NCBI GenBank assembly: GCA_963698275.1
Contig: CAVOQE010000009.1
Location: 638,495-702,494, forward strand
Origin: Anderseniella sp963698275
Lineage (GTDB): Bacteria > Pseudomonadota > Alphaproteobacteria > Rhizobiales > Aestuariivirgaceae
Reading direction: 5' to 3'
Length of the DNA: 64,000 nt
In this document: positions 1-8,694 of the stretch, in pieces
How the letters are laid out: each line of letters begins with the position of its first letter
Position numbering within the stretch: the stretch's first letter is position 1
Program-made: the position numbers and the translations under genes
The notes under the pieces: model-generated
What the model was told of the DNA's origin: nothing
The model's input: the letters and a program-made list of their open reading frames with translations, nothing else
Database searches by the model: none

Positions 1-989
1 CGCACAAGCCGCAACTCAGGATCATCCCGCACGCAGCGCGTTTCAGCCAGAGGACAGCGCGGGTTGAAATTGCACCCCGCAGGTGGTGACAGGGGCGACG
101 GTATCTCACCCTCGATTGCCTCCAGTGTCACAAGCTCGGTCTCATCAAGGACCAGCCGCGGAACGCTGGCGAGCAGCCCCTTTGTGTAAGGGTGCGCAGG
201 CGCGGTGTAGACCAGTTCGGCTGGCCCCTCCTCGACAATGCGGCCGAGATACATGACGGCCACCCGATCAGACAGATGGCGGACCACGGAAAGATCATGG
301 CTGATGAAAATCAGCGTCAGCCCCAGGTCGCGCTGCAAAGCAAGAAACAGATTGATGATCTGCGCCTGTATCGACACATCGAGCGAAGCAACCGGCTCGT
401 CGCACACCAGCACTTCGGGCTGCATGGCCAGTGCCCGGGCAATGGCGATCCGCTGGCGCTGGCCGCCGGAGAACTGGTGCGGAAACCGCCGTACCAGGCT
501 GGCATCAAGTCCGGCGCGCTCCAGATAGCCTGCCACATATGCAGCCTGTTCGGCCTTGCTGGTCAGCCCATGCGCCAGCGGTCCTTCTGCGATGATGTCG
601 CCGATACGCATGCGCGGGTCGAGGGAGGCGAACGGGTCCTGGAAGATCATCTGCACCCTTGTGTCGATCTTCTTCCCGTCGGCCATGACAGGCGCGCCGT
701 CGACGGCGACACTCCCGGAACTCGGCGTCAGTATGCCGGCAATCATGCGGCCAAGCGTGGACTTGCCACACCCGCTCTCCCCGACCAGCCCAAGCGTTTC
801 ACCGCGAACAATATCGAGACTGACGCCATCCACGGCGCGCACCGATCGGGTTTCGACATTGGCGCCCAGCTTCGCGGCGATCCTGTCACCCAGCGTCAGT
901 TGCGGGCCGAAATGCTTGTGCGCATCGCGGACATGAACAAAGCCCTGCGGGTGCAACGAACCATCGCCGGTGTCGCCGAGAGCACTCAT
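1..989 (-). CDS. Oligopeptide/dipeptide ABC transporter ATP-binding protein (DppF/OppF-like), 3' end cut by window edge
   Basis: Cytoplasmic ATPase of a peptide-type (PepT family) importer. Reading leftward from ATG at 989 it has Walker A GESGCGKST near residue 70, an FSGGQRQR signature, Walker B VLVCDEP followed by ASLDVS, and the C-terminal oligopeptide-binding extension with its Cys-rich NPRCPLAETRC stretch. The reading frame stays open to base 1, so the C-terminus lies outside the window. Its start overlaps the stop of the upstream ATPase gene by 4 bases (ATGA), a sign of translational coupling. It is the second of two paired ATPases, as in dppDF/oppDF. Substrate is not readable from the ATPase. 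Confidence 0.9.
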   Translation of the reverse strand, partial: MSALGDTGDGSLHPQGFVHVRDAHKHFGPQLTLGDRIAAKLGANVETRSVRAVDGVSLDIVRGETLGLVGESGCGKSTLGRMIAGILTPSSGSVAVDGAPVMADGKKIDTRVQMIFQDPFASLDPRMRIGDIIAEGPLAHGLTSKAEQAAYVAGYLERAGLDASLVRRFPHQFSGGQRQRIAIARALAMQPEVLVCDEPVASLDVSIQAQIINLFLALQRDLGLTLIFISHDLSVVRHLSDRVAVMYLGRIVEEGPAELVYTAPAHPYTKGLLASVPRLVLDETELVTLEAIEGEIPSPLSPPAGCNFNPRCPLAETRCVRDDPELRLV

Positions 990-1963
990 GCGCTCACCGT
1001 TTGCCGTAGCGGATGGAAGCAACGCACCCCGCTCTCACCACTCACCTCCAACGGCGGGTCGGTGGTGCACGCTTCACTGGCATGCTGGCAGCGCGGACGG
1101 AACGGACATCCCGGCGGTGGGTCGAGCAGCGATGGCGTTGAGCCCGGGATCTGAAACAGGTCTTCGCCCGGTTTCGCAGTGGCAGGCAGAGACCGCAACA
1201 GGCCCGCCGTATAGGGATGGCGCGGGTCGCGCAGGACCGTCGCAACCGGACCCTGCTCCACGATGCGCCCGGCATACATGACCAGCAGCCGGCTGGCCAG
1301 CGTCGACACTGTCGCCAGATCGTGACTGATCCACACCAGCGCCGTGCCGGTCTCTGCTGCCAGGTCCCGCATCTCGGTCAGGATCTGGGCCTGAATGGAC
1401 ACATCCAGCGCCGTCGTCGGCTCATCGGCAATCAGCACCTGCGAGCCGTGCAGCAGCGCAATTGCAATGGCGACCCGCTGCCGCATGCCGCCGGAAAACT
1501 CATGCGGATAGGCTCCCAGCCGCGACTGTGCCTCGGGGATGCCAACCCGTGTCAGCACTTCGGCAGCGCGCGCATCCGCGGCCCGTCTTGAAGTCTTGTC
1601 ATGGGCCGAGATGGCCAGCCGCATCTGGGTGCCGATTGTCAGCACCGGATTGAGCGTTGCCATCGGGTCCTGAAACACCATTGCAATGCGGGAGCCCCTG
1701 AGTGCCCTGAACTGGTTCCATGACAGGCCGATCAGTTCTTCGCCGTCCAGCCTGATCGACCCGGAAACGATGCGCCCCGGCGGGTCGACCAGCCCCATCA
1801 GCGAAAAACCCGTAACCGATTTGCCGGACCCGGACTCACCGACCAGCCCGACAATCTCGCCGGGCCCGACCGAGAACGATACACCATCAACCGCCTTCAC
1901 CACGCCGGCACGCGTGAAAAAGTGGGTTTTCAGATCGCGAACTTCGAGAATGGGCGCGCTCAT
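986..1963 (-). CDS. Oligopeptide/dipeptide ABC transporter ATP-binding protein (DppD/OppD-like)
   Basis: First ATPase of the peptide-type importer, 325 residues. Walker A GESGSGKS near residue 43, signature FSGGMRQR, Walker B VLIADEPTTALDVS, and the C-terminal extension typical of OppD/DppD (PPGCPFRPRCQHAS). It overlaps both neighbours by 4 bases, so all four translocator genes form one operon read leftward: permease, permease, ATPase, ATPase. Expected to pair with the next ATPase at the cytoplasmic face of the two permeases. Confidence 0.92.
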   Translation of the reverse strand: MSAPILEVRDLKTHFFTRAGVVKAVDGVSFSVGPGEIVGLVGESGSGKSVTGFSLMGLVDPPGRIVSGSIRLDGEELIGLSWNQFRALRGSRIAMVFQDPMATLNPVLTIGTQMRLAISAHDKTSRRAADARAAEVLTRVGIPEAQSRLGAYPHEFSGGMRQRVAIAIALLHGSQVLIADEPTTALDVSIQAQILTEMRDLAAETGTALVWISHDLATVSTLASRLLVMYAGRIVEQGPVATVLRDPRHPYTAGLLRSLPATAKPGEDLFQIPGSTPSLLDPPPGCPFRPRCQHASEACTTDPPLEVSGESGVRCFHPLRQTVSA

Positions 1964-2877
1964 TTGTCGAGCCTCGGATTGAGGATGTCACGCAGGTGAT
2001 CGCCAACCATGTTGATGGCGACAATGAGGATGATGAGCATGATGCCCGGATAGACGGACATCCAGGTTCTGCCGCTCATCATGTATTTCACGCCGTTGGA
2101 AATCAGCATGCCGAGCGATGGCTCGGTGACCGGCAGGCCGAGCCCCAGAAAAGACAGCGTCGCCTCCAGCGCGATGGCATAGGCAATCTGGACCGTGGCA
2201 ACCACAATCAGCGCCGGCATGGCGTTTGGCAGGATATGGCGGAACACGATGCGGCGTGCCGAAAGCGGCGTGGCGGCAGCAGCCTCCACATAGTCCTTTG
2301 AGCGTTCGGCCGAGGCCGCGCCGAATGCAGTGCGCGCGAAATAGGCATATTGCGCGGCAACCAGCGCCGTAACCAGTTGCGCCTGGCCCTGTCCCAGCAA
2401 AGCCACCAGCACCAGCGCCAGCAGAATCGGTGGGAAAGAAAGCTGCAGGTCGACAATGCGCATCAGGATCGCTTCAACAAACCCGCGCGCATAAGCTGCG
2501 GCAATGCCGATTGAGGTGCCGATAACCAGCGCCACCGCACCTGCGGTAATGCCGATCTGCAATGACACCCGCAGGCCATAGAGAATGGCAGACAAAAGAT
2601 CACGGCCCTGCGCGTCGGTTCCCAGAACATGTGTGTATCCGCCCGAGCCGACAAACCCCGGCGGCCGCCTTGCGTCGCGCAATGACAGGCCGGACAGGTC
2701 GTATGGGTTCTGAGGTGAGATCAGCGGCGCAAACAGCGCCATCAACACCAGCAGCACCACGACACCAAATGCAAACAGCGCCACCCGGTCTTCGCAAAAC
2801 CGCCACCACAGATCCCGCCATGGTGATATGGCCTTGGACGCGTCGCCCGTCAGCGGTTTCATGACAGGATCACTCAT
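1960..2877 (-). CDS. Peptide-type ABC transporter permease (DppC/OppC-like)
   Basis: Inner-membrane permease of 305 residues. The N-terminus carries a cytoplasmic stretch and a first helix (VALFAFGVVVLLVLMALFAP), as in the OppC_N domain. The BPD_transp_1 fold follows, with the EAA-like loop around residues 195-215 (EAAAATPLSARRIVFRHILP) that docks on the ATPases. Start and stop overlap neighbours by 4 bases. The residue DAQGRDLLSAILYG segment is characteristic of DppC/OppC/NikC permeases. Confidence 0.92.
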   Translation of the reverse strand: MSDPVMKPLTGDASKAISPWRDLWWRFCEDRVALFAFGVVVLLVLMALFAPLISPQNPYDLSGLSLRDARRPPGFVGSGGYTHVLGTDAQGRDLLSAILYGLRVSLQIGITAGAVALVIGTSIGIAAAYARGFVEAILMRIVDLQLSFPPILLALVLVALLGQGQAQLVTALVAAQYAYFARTAFGAASAERSKDYVEAAAATPLSARRIVFRHILPNAMPALIVVATVQIAYAIALEATLSFLGLGLPVTEPSLGMLISNGVKYMMSGRTWMSVYPGIMLIILIVAINMVGDHLRDILNPRLDK

Positions 2878-3848
2878 GCTGCTCCCCCTCTGCGCAGGCG
2901 CGGGTCGAGAAGCGCGTAGACCAGATCGACAACCAGGTTGATGGTCACGAACAGTCCTGCGGTCAGCATCAGGTAGGCCATCATCACGGGTCGGTCGAGA
3001 TTCTTGATGGAATCAATGATCAGCTTGCCGACGCCGGGCCACGAAAAGATGGTCTCGGTGACCACCGCGAAAGCAAGCGTCGAGCCCAGTTCGAGCCCGA
3101 ACACGGTGACGATCGGAATCGAGATCAGTTTCAGCACATGGCGTGTCATGATGGTCCATTCCGAAAGACCGGCGGCACGGGCGAATTTCACCGTATCGCC
3201 CAGCATGATCTCACGCGTGCCGGCCCGCGCCAGCCGTATCATGATGGCGAGCTTGAACAGCGCCAGGTTGATGGCAGGCAGGACCAGGTGCGACCAGCCG
3301 TTCAGGGTAAGGAAGCTCCACGCCGTACCGAACAGCTCGGCCGTATCGCCGCGCCCGCCGGATGGCAGCCAGCCGAGCTCAACGGCAAAGGTAAGTATCA
3401 GGATCAGGCCAACCCAGAATGTCGGCACCGAAAACCCGAGGATCGAGACAGCCATGATAATCCGCGAAGACCATGCGTCGGGCCGGTAACCGGCCAGCAT
3501 GCCCAGAGGCACACCGATGAACAGCGCACCAAGCACGGAGACCAGGACAAGCTCAATGGTCGCAGGCAGGCGGCCGGAGATCAGGTGCAGAACCGGTTCA
3601 TTATAGATGTAGGAACGTCCCAGATCGCCCTGCAGCAGGTTGCGGATGTAGTAGAAGTATTGTTCGACAACCGGCCGGTCGAGGCCAAACCGCGCAATGG
3701 TGCGTTCGCGCACGTCCTGCGTGGCTTCGGGCGGGATCAGTATCTCCAGCGGGTTTCCGATGGAATAGATGCCGGCGAACACGATCACCGACATCACCGC
3801 CATTACGACAATGGCCTGCAGCAGTCGCTGGATGATGAAACCTGACAT
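2874..3848 (-). CDS. Peptide-type ABC transporter permease (DppB/OppB-like)
   Basis: Inner-membrane permease of 324 residues, first translocator gene after the binding-protein gene. It has the DppB/OppB N-terminal helix, the conserved GLDRPVVEQYFYYIRNLLQGDLGRS-type segment in the first periplasmic loop, and about six helices. The EAA-like loop (ARAAGLSEWTIMTRHVLK) lies near residue 230. The C-terminus (VVDLVYALLDPRLR) is typical of the family. A 66-base gap with a hairpin separates it from the binding-protein gene upstream. Confidence 0.92.
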   Translation of the reverse strand: MSGFIIQRLLQAIVVMAVMSVIVFAGIYSIGNPLEILIPPEATQDVRERTIARFGLDRPVVEQYFYYIRNLLQGDLGRSYIYNEPVLHLISGRLPATIELVLVSVLGALFIGVPLGMLAGYRPDAWSSRIIMAVSILGFSVPTFWVGLILILTFAVELGWLPSGGRGDTAELFGTAWSFLTLNGWSHLVLPAINLALFKLAIMIRLARAGTREIMLGDTVKFARAAGLSEWTIMTRHVLKLISIPIVTVFGLELGSTLAFAVVTETIFSWPGVGKLIIDSIKNLDRPVMMAYLMLTAGLFVTINLVVDLVYALLDPRLRRGGAA

Positions 3849-3878
3849 CGATGCCGCAATATCCGTATCTGAGAGGAG

Positions 3879-3904
3879 CGGGATACTCCTGCCGGAGCAT
3901 CCCG
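3879..3904 (-). other. Intercistronic hairpin between binding-protein and permease genes
   Basis: A near-perfect inverted repeat (CGGGAT, CTCC, four-base loop, GGAG, ATCCCG) lies between the binding-protein stop and the permease start. On the transcribed minus strand no U-run follows, so a mRNA-stabilising or partial read-through structure is more likely than a full terminator. Such hairpins usually keep binding-protein mRNA above translocator mRNA. Confidence 0.55.
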
Positions 3905-3914
3905 TTTATTCATG

Positions 3915-5498
3915 CTATTTCGCGGGCTTGATGAAGTACGCCAGCGTTTCCTCGTCTGCACGCGGCGTGACGACGACCTTGTCGGAACGGCCTGCCCAGA
4001 CAGCCTGGAGAACCACAATAGAGATGTAGGCGCGATCTGCCATGGTTTTCTCCATTGCCTGTTCGAACAACGACCGGCGCTTGTCGGAATCGGCTTCCTG
4101 CACGCCTTCCTGCAGCAGCTTGTCAACATCGTCGTTTTGATAGCCGATCCGGTTGAACGCGCCCATCTTCACCTCTTTGTTGGGTGAATGAGCCAGTGAA
4201 CCCAGTGTGTAGGATGCCTCGCCGGTGAGCGTGCCCCAGCCGTTCATGAACACCGAGTATTCCTTGCGCGCCTGGGTCGGGAAATACACCGTTTTCGAGA
4301 TTGCGTTGACATTGGTATCAATGCCGATCTGGGCAAACATCTGGCCCAGACCTTCGCAGATTGCGCCATCACCCGGCAACCGGTCATTGGTGCAGTGCAG
4401 GTCGATCTGGAAGCCGTCGGGATAGCCAGCCTCTTTCAGAAGAGCCTTGGCCTTGTCCACATTGTATTCAGGGGTCGGGATTTTTTCCGACGATCCGAAG
4501 AAGCCCAGCGGCATCATCTGGTTGGCCGGTTTGCCAAGCCCTTCCAGAACAACGTCGACCATGGTCTGACGGTCGATGGCGATATCGATCGCTTCGCGCA
4601 CCCGTGCATCGCGCAGCGGGTTCTTGTCCAGTTTGCTGCCGTCCTTGGCCCGCACCTTCGGCGTGACCTCACGCTGGTCGAGCTGCAGGTTCATCACATA
4701 GACCGAGTCACCAAGAAACGTCTTGATTTTCGGATCGGTGCCAAGTGACAGATAATCTGCAGAGGACACATAGTTGATCACGTCGACGTCGCCCGCCTTG
4801 AGGGCTGCCAGCCGGGATGAGTCATCCGAAATTTCACGGCGGACCACCTTTTCCCAATGTGCAGCACCACGCCAGTAACCGTCAAACCGCTCCATCACCA
4901 GGCTGCCCTTGGGCTCCCATGACACATACTTGAACGGTCCGGTTCCAATCGCTGCCTTGCCGGAATTGAACCCTTCGGCACTTGTCTCTGAGGTTGAATA
5001 GTCCTTGGCCGCGTCGGACGACACGATGAACAGACGCACGAAATCATAAGGCAGTGTCGCTGCTGTCCCATCGGTATGGATATGGATCGTGTAGGGATCC
5101 ACAATCTCAACCTGCTTCACACGGCGAACATAAATTTCAGTGGTCGTTGGTCCGGTCACTTTGGGAATCCGGTCGATGGAGAATTTCACATCCTCTGCAT
5201 CGAAGGTAGAACCGTCATGGAATTTAACCCCTTCGCGCAGCTTGAACTCCCAGGTATCTGCATCAACTGCCTTCCAGGATGTCGCGAGACCAGGTTCAAG
5301 CTGAAGGTCATCGCCGGTCCACACCAGCGGATCAAAAATATGCTTTACCGCATCGGCCTGCGGTCCCAGTGCGGAGTAGTGCGGGTCCATTGATTCAGGG
5401 CCCCCACGCACACCAACCGTGAGTGTTTCAGCACTGGCGGCAACGGCAGACATGCCCATCACACTGGCCAGAACGAGTGAACAGATCGTCTTTTTCAT
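3915..5498 (-). CDS. Peptide-type ABC transporter substrate-binding protein (SBP_bac_5)
   Basis: Periplasmic solute-binding protein of about 527 residues that should deliver ligand to the permease pair. ATG at 5498 is chosen because it begins a clear signal peptide (MKKTICSLVLASVMGMSAVAASA) and has an AAGGGGA ribosome site; the longer open frame upstream adds only unlikely sequence. The mature part follows the DppA/OppA/NikA family: GGPESMDPHYSALGPQADAV near the N-terminus, WEFKLREGVKFHDGS, IGTGPFKYVSW, and ALLKEAGYPDGF. Family members bind peptides, but also opines, glutathione and other amide compounds. The amidohydrolases encoded opposite make a non-standard ligand plausible. Confidence 0.92.
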   Translation of the reverse strand: MKKTICSLVLASVMGMSAVAASAETLTVGVRGGPESMDPHYSALGPQADAVKHIFDPLVWTGDDLQLEPGLATSWKAVDADTWEFKLREGVKFHDGSTFDAEDVKFSIDRIPKVTGPTTTEIYVRRVKQVEIVDPYTIHIHTDGTAATLPYDFVRLFIVSSDAAKDYSTSETSAEGFNSGKAAIGTGPFKYVSWEPKGSLVMERFDGYWRGAAHWEKVVRREISDDSSRLAALKAGDVDVINYVSSADYLSLGTDPKIKTFLGDSVYVMNLQLDQREVTPKVRAKDGSKLDKNPLRDARVREAIDIAIDRQTMVDVVLEGLGKPANQMMPLGFFGSSEKIPTPEYNVDKAKALLKEAGYPDGFQIDLHCTNDRLPGDGAICEGLGQMFAQIGIDTNVNAISKTVYFPTQARKEYSVFMNGWGTLTGEASYTLGSLAHSPNKEVKMGAFNRIGYQNDDVDKLLQEGVQEADSDKRRSLFEQAMEKTMADRAYISIVVLQAVWAGRSDKVVVTPRADEETLAYFIKPAK

Positions 5499-5650
5499 GG
5501 AGTGATCCCCTTGATTCGGATACAAATTCAACCTCGCAAGCCCCGAAAATAAATACTTCAATTTGGAACTTGTTTCATAAAAGGTGCTGCGCCATGCTGT
5601 CCGCGTCAAGAGAAAAATAGATGGCCTCGCATTTCCACATGGATTGATAG
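5499..5650. promoter_or_regulatory. Divergent control region between importer and MarR/catabolic operon
   Basis: About 150 bases separate the divergent start codons of the binding-protein gene and the MarR-type regulator. It is AT-richer than the flanking genes and must hold both promoters. I cannot point to a convincing operator palindrome by eye, so only the regional assignment is made. Confidence 0.4.
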
Positions 5651-6229
5651 ATGCTCAAACCCAACCTGAAACAATGCCTTCCCGATGAGGTTGCAGGACT
5701 GCCCGACACTGGCACGCATGACGAGATGACCAGGGTCAAGCTGTGGCAGAACCCGTGCTGGTTCACCTATCGGCTGAACTATCTGGCCTTGCGCTACAAC
5801 GTTCCGCTGTATGCCTGGGTGGAAGAGCATCATGGCCTGTCGCGACCAGAATTCGTGGTGATTTTTTCGCTCGGCCTGCTGGACGGCGCCTATGCCCGCG
5901 ACATCAGCGCATCCTCCGGGTTTCCGCAAAACACGCTCAGCCGCGCCATCCATAAACTCAACCGCCTTCGACTGATATCCCGCACGCCGGACGCCGACGA
6001 CGGGCGGAGGTTCATACTGTCACTGACACCAGCAGGGCGCACCTTGTTCGATGAATCCCTGCCGCGCTTTGTGTCGTTTGAGCATATGATGTTAGGTGCG
6101 CTTGATCATGACGAGCAACAGCAGCTTTCTACCTTGATGGCCAAAATGGTGCTGGCGTCTCCGCAATGGCCAGACACACTCGACGACCAACAACACAATG
6201 AAGGGGGACAGGCCGATGCGCGTCGCTGA
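5651..6229 (+). CDS. MarR-family transcriptional regulator
   Basis: About 192 residues with a MarR-type winged helix: helices around LSRPEFVVIFSLGLLDG, recognition helix region SSGFPQNTLSRAIHKLNRLRLI, and wing SRTPDADDGRRFILSLTPAG. It heads the plus-strand operon and is divergent from the importer, the usual position for a local ligand-responsive repressor of both. The start is uncertain: ATG 5651 has a weak ribosome site, and a shorter start at 5726 (MTRVKLWQ) would keep the whole domain. Its last 14 bases overlap the next gene. Confidence 0.85.
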   Translation: MLKPNLKQCLPDEVAGLPDTGTHDEMTRVKLWQNPCWFTYRLNYLALRYNVPLYAWVEEHHGLSRPEFVVIFSLGLLDGAYARDISASSGFPQNTLSRAIHKLNRLRLISRTPDADDGRRFILSLTPAGRTLFDESLPRFVSFEHMMLGALDHDEQQQLSTLMAKMVLASPQWPDTLDDQQHNEGGQADARR

Positions 6230-6932
6230 CATGAACTGGTCCGATATGGAAAAGCAGATTGCACGCGATGACCGTTGCATCCTGCCCATCGGCTCGACCG
6301 AGCAGCACGCGCAACTGTCGCTGTGCGTCGACGCCATTCTGGCAGAACGGGTCGCGACCGAGGCTGCAGAAGCCGCCGGTGTTCCGGTCTTCCCCGTCGT
6401 GCCCTACGGGCTTGCGCCCTACTTTGCGGATTTCCCCGGTACGGTCACCCTGCGGGTGGAAACCCTGTTGGCGGTGGTGCGTGATGTAATGGCATCGTTT
6501 TCGCGCATGGGGTTTCGCCGCGTGCTGATTGTCAACGGCCATGGCGGCAACCAGCCTGCCGGTGCCGTTGCCAATGAACTGATGATCGATCACCCGGACA
6601 TGAACATCAAGTTTCACAACTGGTGGAACTCGCCGCAGGTCTGGGCCCATGCACAAGAGATAGATACATCCGGCAGTCATGCCAACTGGATGGAGAATTT
6701 TCCGTGGACCCGGCTGGCTCATGCCGCCGCCCCTCAACACATCAAGGACGCCATGGACCTGACGGCCCTGAAGGCAGCCGCGCCTGCAACTGCCAAACAA
6801 ATGCTCGGCGACGGCAGTTTTGGCGGGCCCTATCAGAAGGACGACGCAACCATGCTGGCGCTATGGCAGACCGGCGTGGACGAAGTTCGCCAGGCACTCG
6901 ACGGGCCATGGCCGAAACTTCAGCAGGAGTAA
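6216..6932 (+). CDS. Creatininase-family amidohydrolase
   Basis: About 238 residues of the creatininase fold, metal-dependent amidohydrolases that open cyclic amides such as creatinine or hydrolyse formamides. Visible metal-ligand motifs: GSTEQHAQL near residue 25, CVDAIL a few residues later, and VNGHGGN near 110; the PGTVTLRVET segment is also typical. ATG 6216 is preferred over 6198 because AAGGGGG lies at ribosome-site distance. It overlaps the regulator by 14 bases and is followed after 5 bases by a dehydrogenase gene. The substrate is unknown; linkage to a peptide-type importer suggests an amide-bearing nutrient. Confidence 0.85.
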   Translation: MRVADMNWSDMEKQIARDDRCILPIGSTEQHAQLSLCVDAILAERVATEAAEAAGVPVFPVVPYGLAPYFADFPGTVTLRVETLLAVVRDVMASFSRMGFRRVLIVNGHGGNQPAGAVANELMIDHPDMNIKFHNWWNSPQVWAHAQEIDTSGSHANWMENFPWTRLAHAAAPQHIKDAMDLTALKAAAPATAKQMLGDGSFGGPYQKDDATMLALWQTGVDEVRQALDGPWPKLQQE

Positions 6933-6937
6933 GGTGA

Positions 6938-7957
6938 ATGGATGATCCCATCCTGATCTGGGGTGCGGGCGCCATTGGCGGCACTCTCGGCGCTTACTGG
7001 GCGCGGGCAGGCGAAAATGTCGTGATGGTCGATATCGTCCCCGAGCATGTACAGGCCTGCTGCACCGGTGGTTTGTCGATCAGCGGCCCCGTCGAGACCT
7101 TCACCCAGATCATCCCGTCAGTTACGCCGGACGAACTTGAAGGGCGTTTCTCGCGCATAATTCTGGCCGTCAAGGCCCAGGCAACAGAGGCCGCCGCGAC
7201 AGCCCTGGCGCCTCACCTGGCAGATGATGGCTACGTCTTGTCGGCCCAGAACGGCCTCAACGAATTGACCATCGCCGGCATTGTCGGCGAGGAGCGCACA
7301 ATGGGTGCCTTTGTCAATTTCGGTGCTGACTGGCATGGACCCGGCGACATCCTGTTCGGCAACCGCGGCGCGGTGGTCGTGGGTGAAGTGGATGGCAGTG
7401 TTCGCGATCGGACCCGCGACATGCACCGCCTGCTCTCGATTTTTGAACCTGATGCGATGCTGACGCCGGACATCTGGTCCTATTTGTGGGGCAAGCTCGG
7501 CTATGGCGCCATGCTGTTTGCCACCGCACTGACACCTCAGTCGATGACCGAGAACTTTGCCGATCCCGCCCGGGTTCCGGCCTTCATCGCACTGGGACGC
7601 GAAGTGATGGACGTGGCAGCAGCCCGCGGTGTCATACCGACCGGCTTCAACGGCTTCGACCCGCACGCCTTCATGGCCGATGCCGGCGATGCTGACGCGC
7701 GGGCCTGCATCGCCCGGCTGGCCGACTTCAACAGCACGACCGCCAAGACCCACAGCGGCATCTGGCGCGATCTGGCAGTACGCAAGCGGCGTACCGAAGT
7801 CGATCCGCAGATCGGCATCATTTGCGAACTGGGCCGGACTGCCGGCGTGCCGACACCGGCGCTGGACGCCGTCAAGCAGTTGATCAATGACATTGAGGCC
7901 GGACGCCGCGAACAATCGGCTGGAACATTTCAGGAGCTGATAGATCGATGCAGCTAG
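6938..7957 (+). CDS. Ketopantoate reductase-like (PanE/ApbA family) oxidoreductase
   Basis: About 339 residues. N-terminal Rossmann fold with GAGAIGGTLGAYWARAG (residues 6-22), then AVKAQATEAAATALAP and SAQNGLNE, which match the PanE/ApbA family that reduces 2-oxo acids with NADPH. The C-terminal helical domain contains KLGYGAMLF and the conserved HSGIWRDLAVRKRRTEVD. True pantoate genes rarely sit in catabolic operons, so a different 2-oxo acid or 2-hydroxy acid is more likely here. It overlaps the next gene by 10 bases. Confidence 0.85.
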   Translation: MDDPILIWGAGAIGGTLGAYWARAGENVVMVDIVPEHVQACCTGGLSISGPVETFTQIIPSVTPDELEGRFSRIILAVKAQATEAAATALAPHLADDGYVLSAQNGLNELTIAGIVGEERTMGAFVNFGADWHGPGDILFGNRGAVVVGEVDGSVRDRTRDMHRLLSIFEPDAMLTPDIWSYLWGKLGYGAMLFATALTPQSMTENFADPARVPAFIALGREVMDVAAARGVIPTGFNGFDPHAFMADAGDADARACIARLADFNSTTAKTHSGIWRDLAVRKRRTEVDPQIGIICELGRTAGVPTPALDAVKQLINDIEAGRREQSAGTFQELIDRCS

Positions 7958-8694
7958 ACTTCAACACCAGGACGGTGCTGGTCACCGGCGCGGCCCAGGG
8001 CATCGGCCGGACAATCGCTGAAGCTTTTGCAGCGTCTGGCGCTACGGTTGTTGTGACCGACATCGATGACAAGGGTCTTGCAGACACTGCCGATCAGCTT
8101 GGGCTTACCGCACACGCCCTTGACCTGTCCGACAGATCAGCCGTGCACGGCTTCATCGCTTCGCTCAAGCGCGGTCCAGACATTGTTGTCCACGCTGCCG
8201 GCGGTACCCGTGGTCAGGCTGGCCGCCCCATCGAGGAAATTGACGAAGCAGACTGGCGCAGTATTTTTGCGGCAAACACGGACGCTTTTTTCTGGCTGGC
8301 ACAAGCTTGTGCGCCGGCCATGAAGTCGAACGGCACAGGGCGACTGATCGCCATCGCCTCAGGCGCCGGGCTGCGCCCATCGCTGACCGGCATTCAGGCC
8401 TACACCGGTGCCAAGCACGCTCTCGTCGGCCTCGTGCGCCAGCTCTCCTGGGAACTGGGCCCGGCAGGCATCACGGTCAATTCGGTTGCGCCCGGCTTTG
8501 TTCGCTCCAACCCGACTACCGAGCGGCAGTGGGAGGCGATGGGCAAGGACGGCCAGCAGCGACTGATCGAGACCATCCACACCCACCGGCTCGGCAGCGC
8601 CGAAGACATTGCTGCAGCGACTTTGTTTCTGGCCAGTGAACAGGCAGGCTGGATTTCCGGACAGGTACTGTCGGTCGACGGGGGCCGCTCGTGA
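7948..8694 (+). CDS. Short-chain dehydrogenase/reductase (SDR)
   Basis: Classical SDR of 248 residues: cofactor motif VTGAAQGIGRT near residue 11, active-site Ser region AIASGAG, catalytic YTGAK, and C-terminal VLSVDGGRS. Acts on a hydroxyl or keto group with NAD(P). It overlaps the ketopantoate-reductase-like gene by 10 bases and the M20 gene by 4, so it is translated as part of the same operon. Substrate not predictable from sequence. Confidence 0.9.
   Translation: MQLDFNTRTVLVTGAAQGIGRTIAEAFAASGATVVVTDIDDKGLADTADQLGLTAHALDLSDRSAVHGFIASLKRGPDIVVHAAGGTRGQAGRPIEEIDEADWRSIFAANTDAFFWLAQACAPAMKSNGTGRLIAIASGAGLRPSLTGIQAYTGAKHALVGLVRQLSWELGPAGITVNSVAPGFVRSNPTTERQWEAMGKDGQQRLIETIHTHRLGSAEDIAAATLFLASEQAGWISGQVLSVDGGRS

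Noticed and set aside
6938..7957. True pantothenate-pathway panE
   Set aside because: Context is a catabolic operon; the family includes many other 2-oxo-acid reductases, so no gene symbol given.
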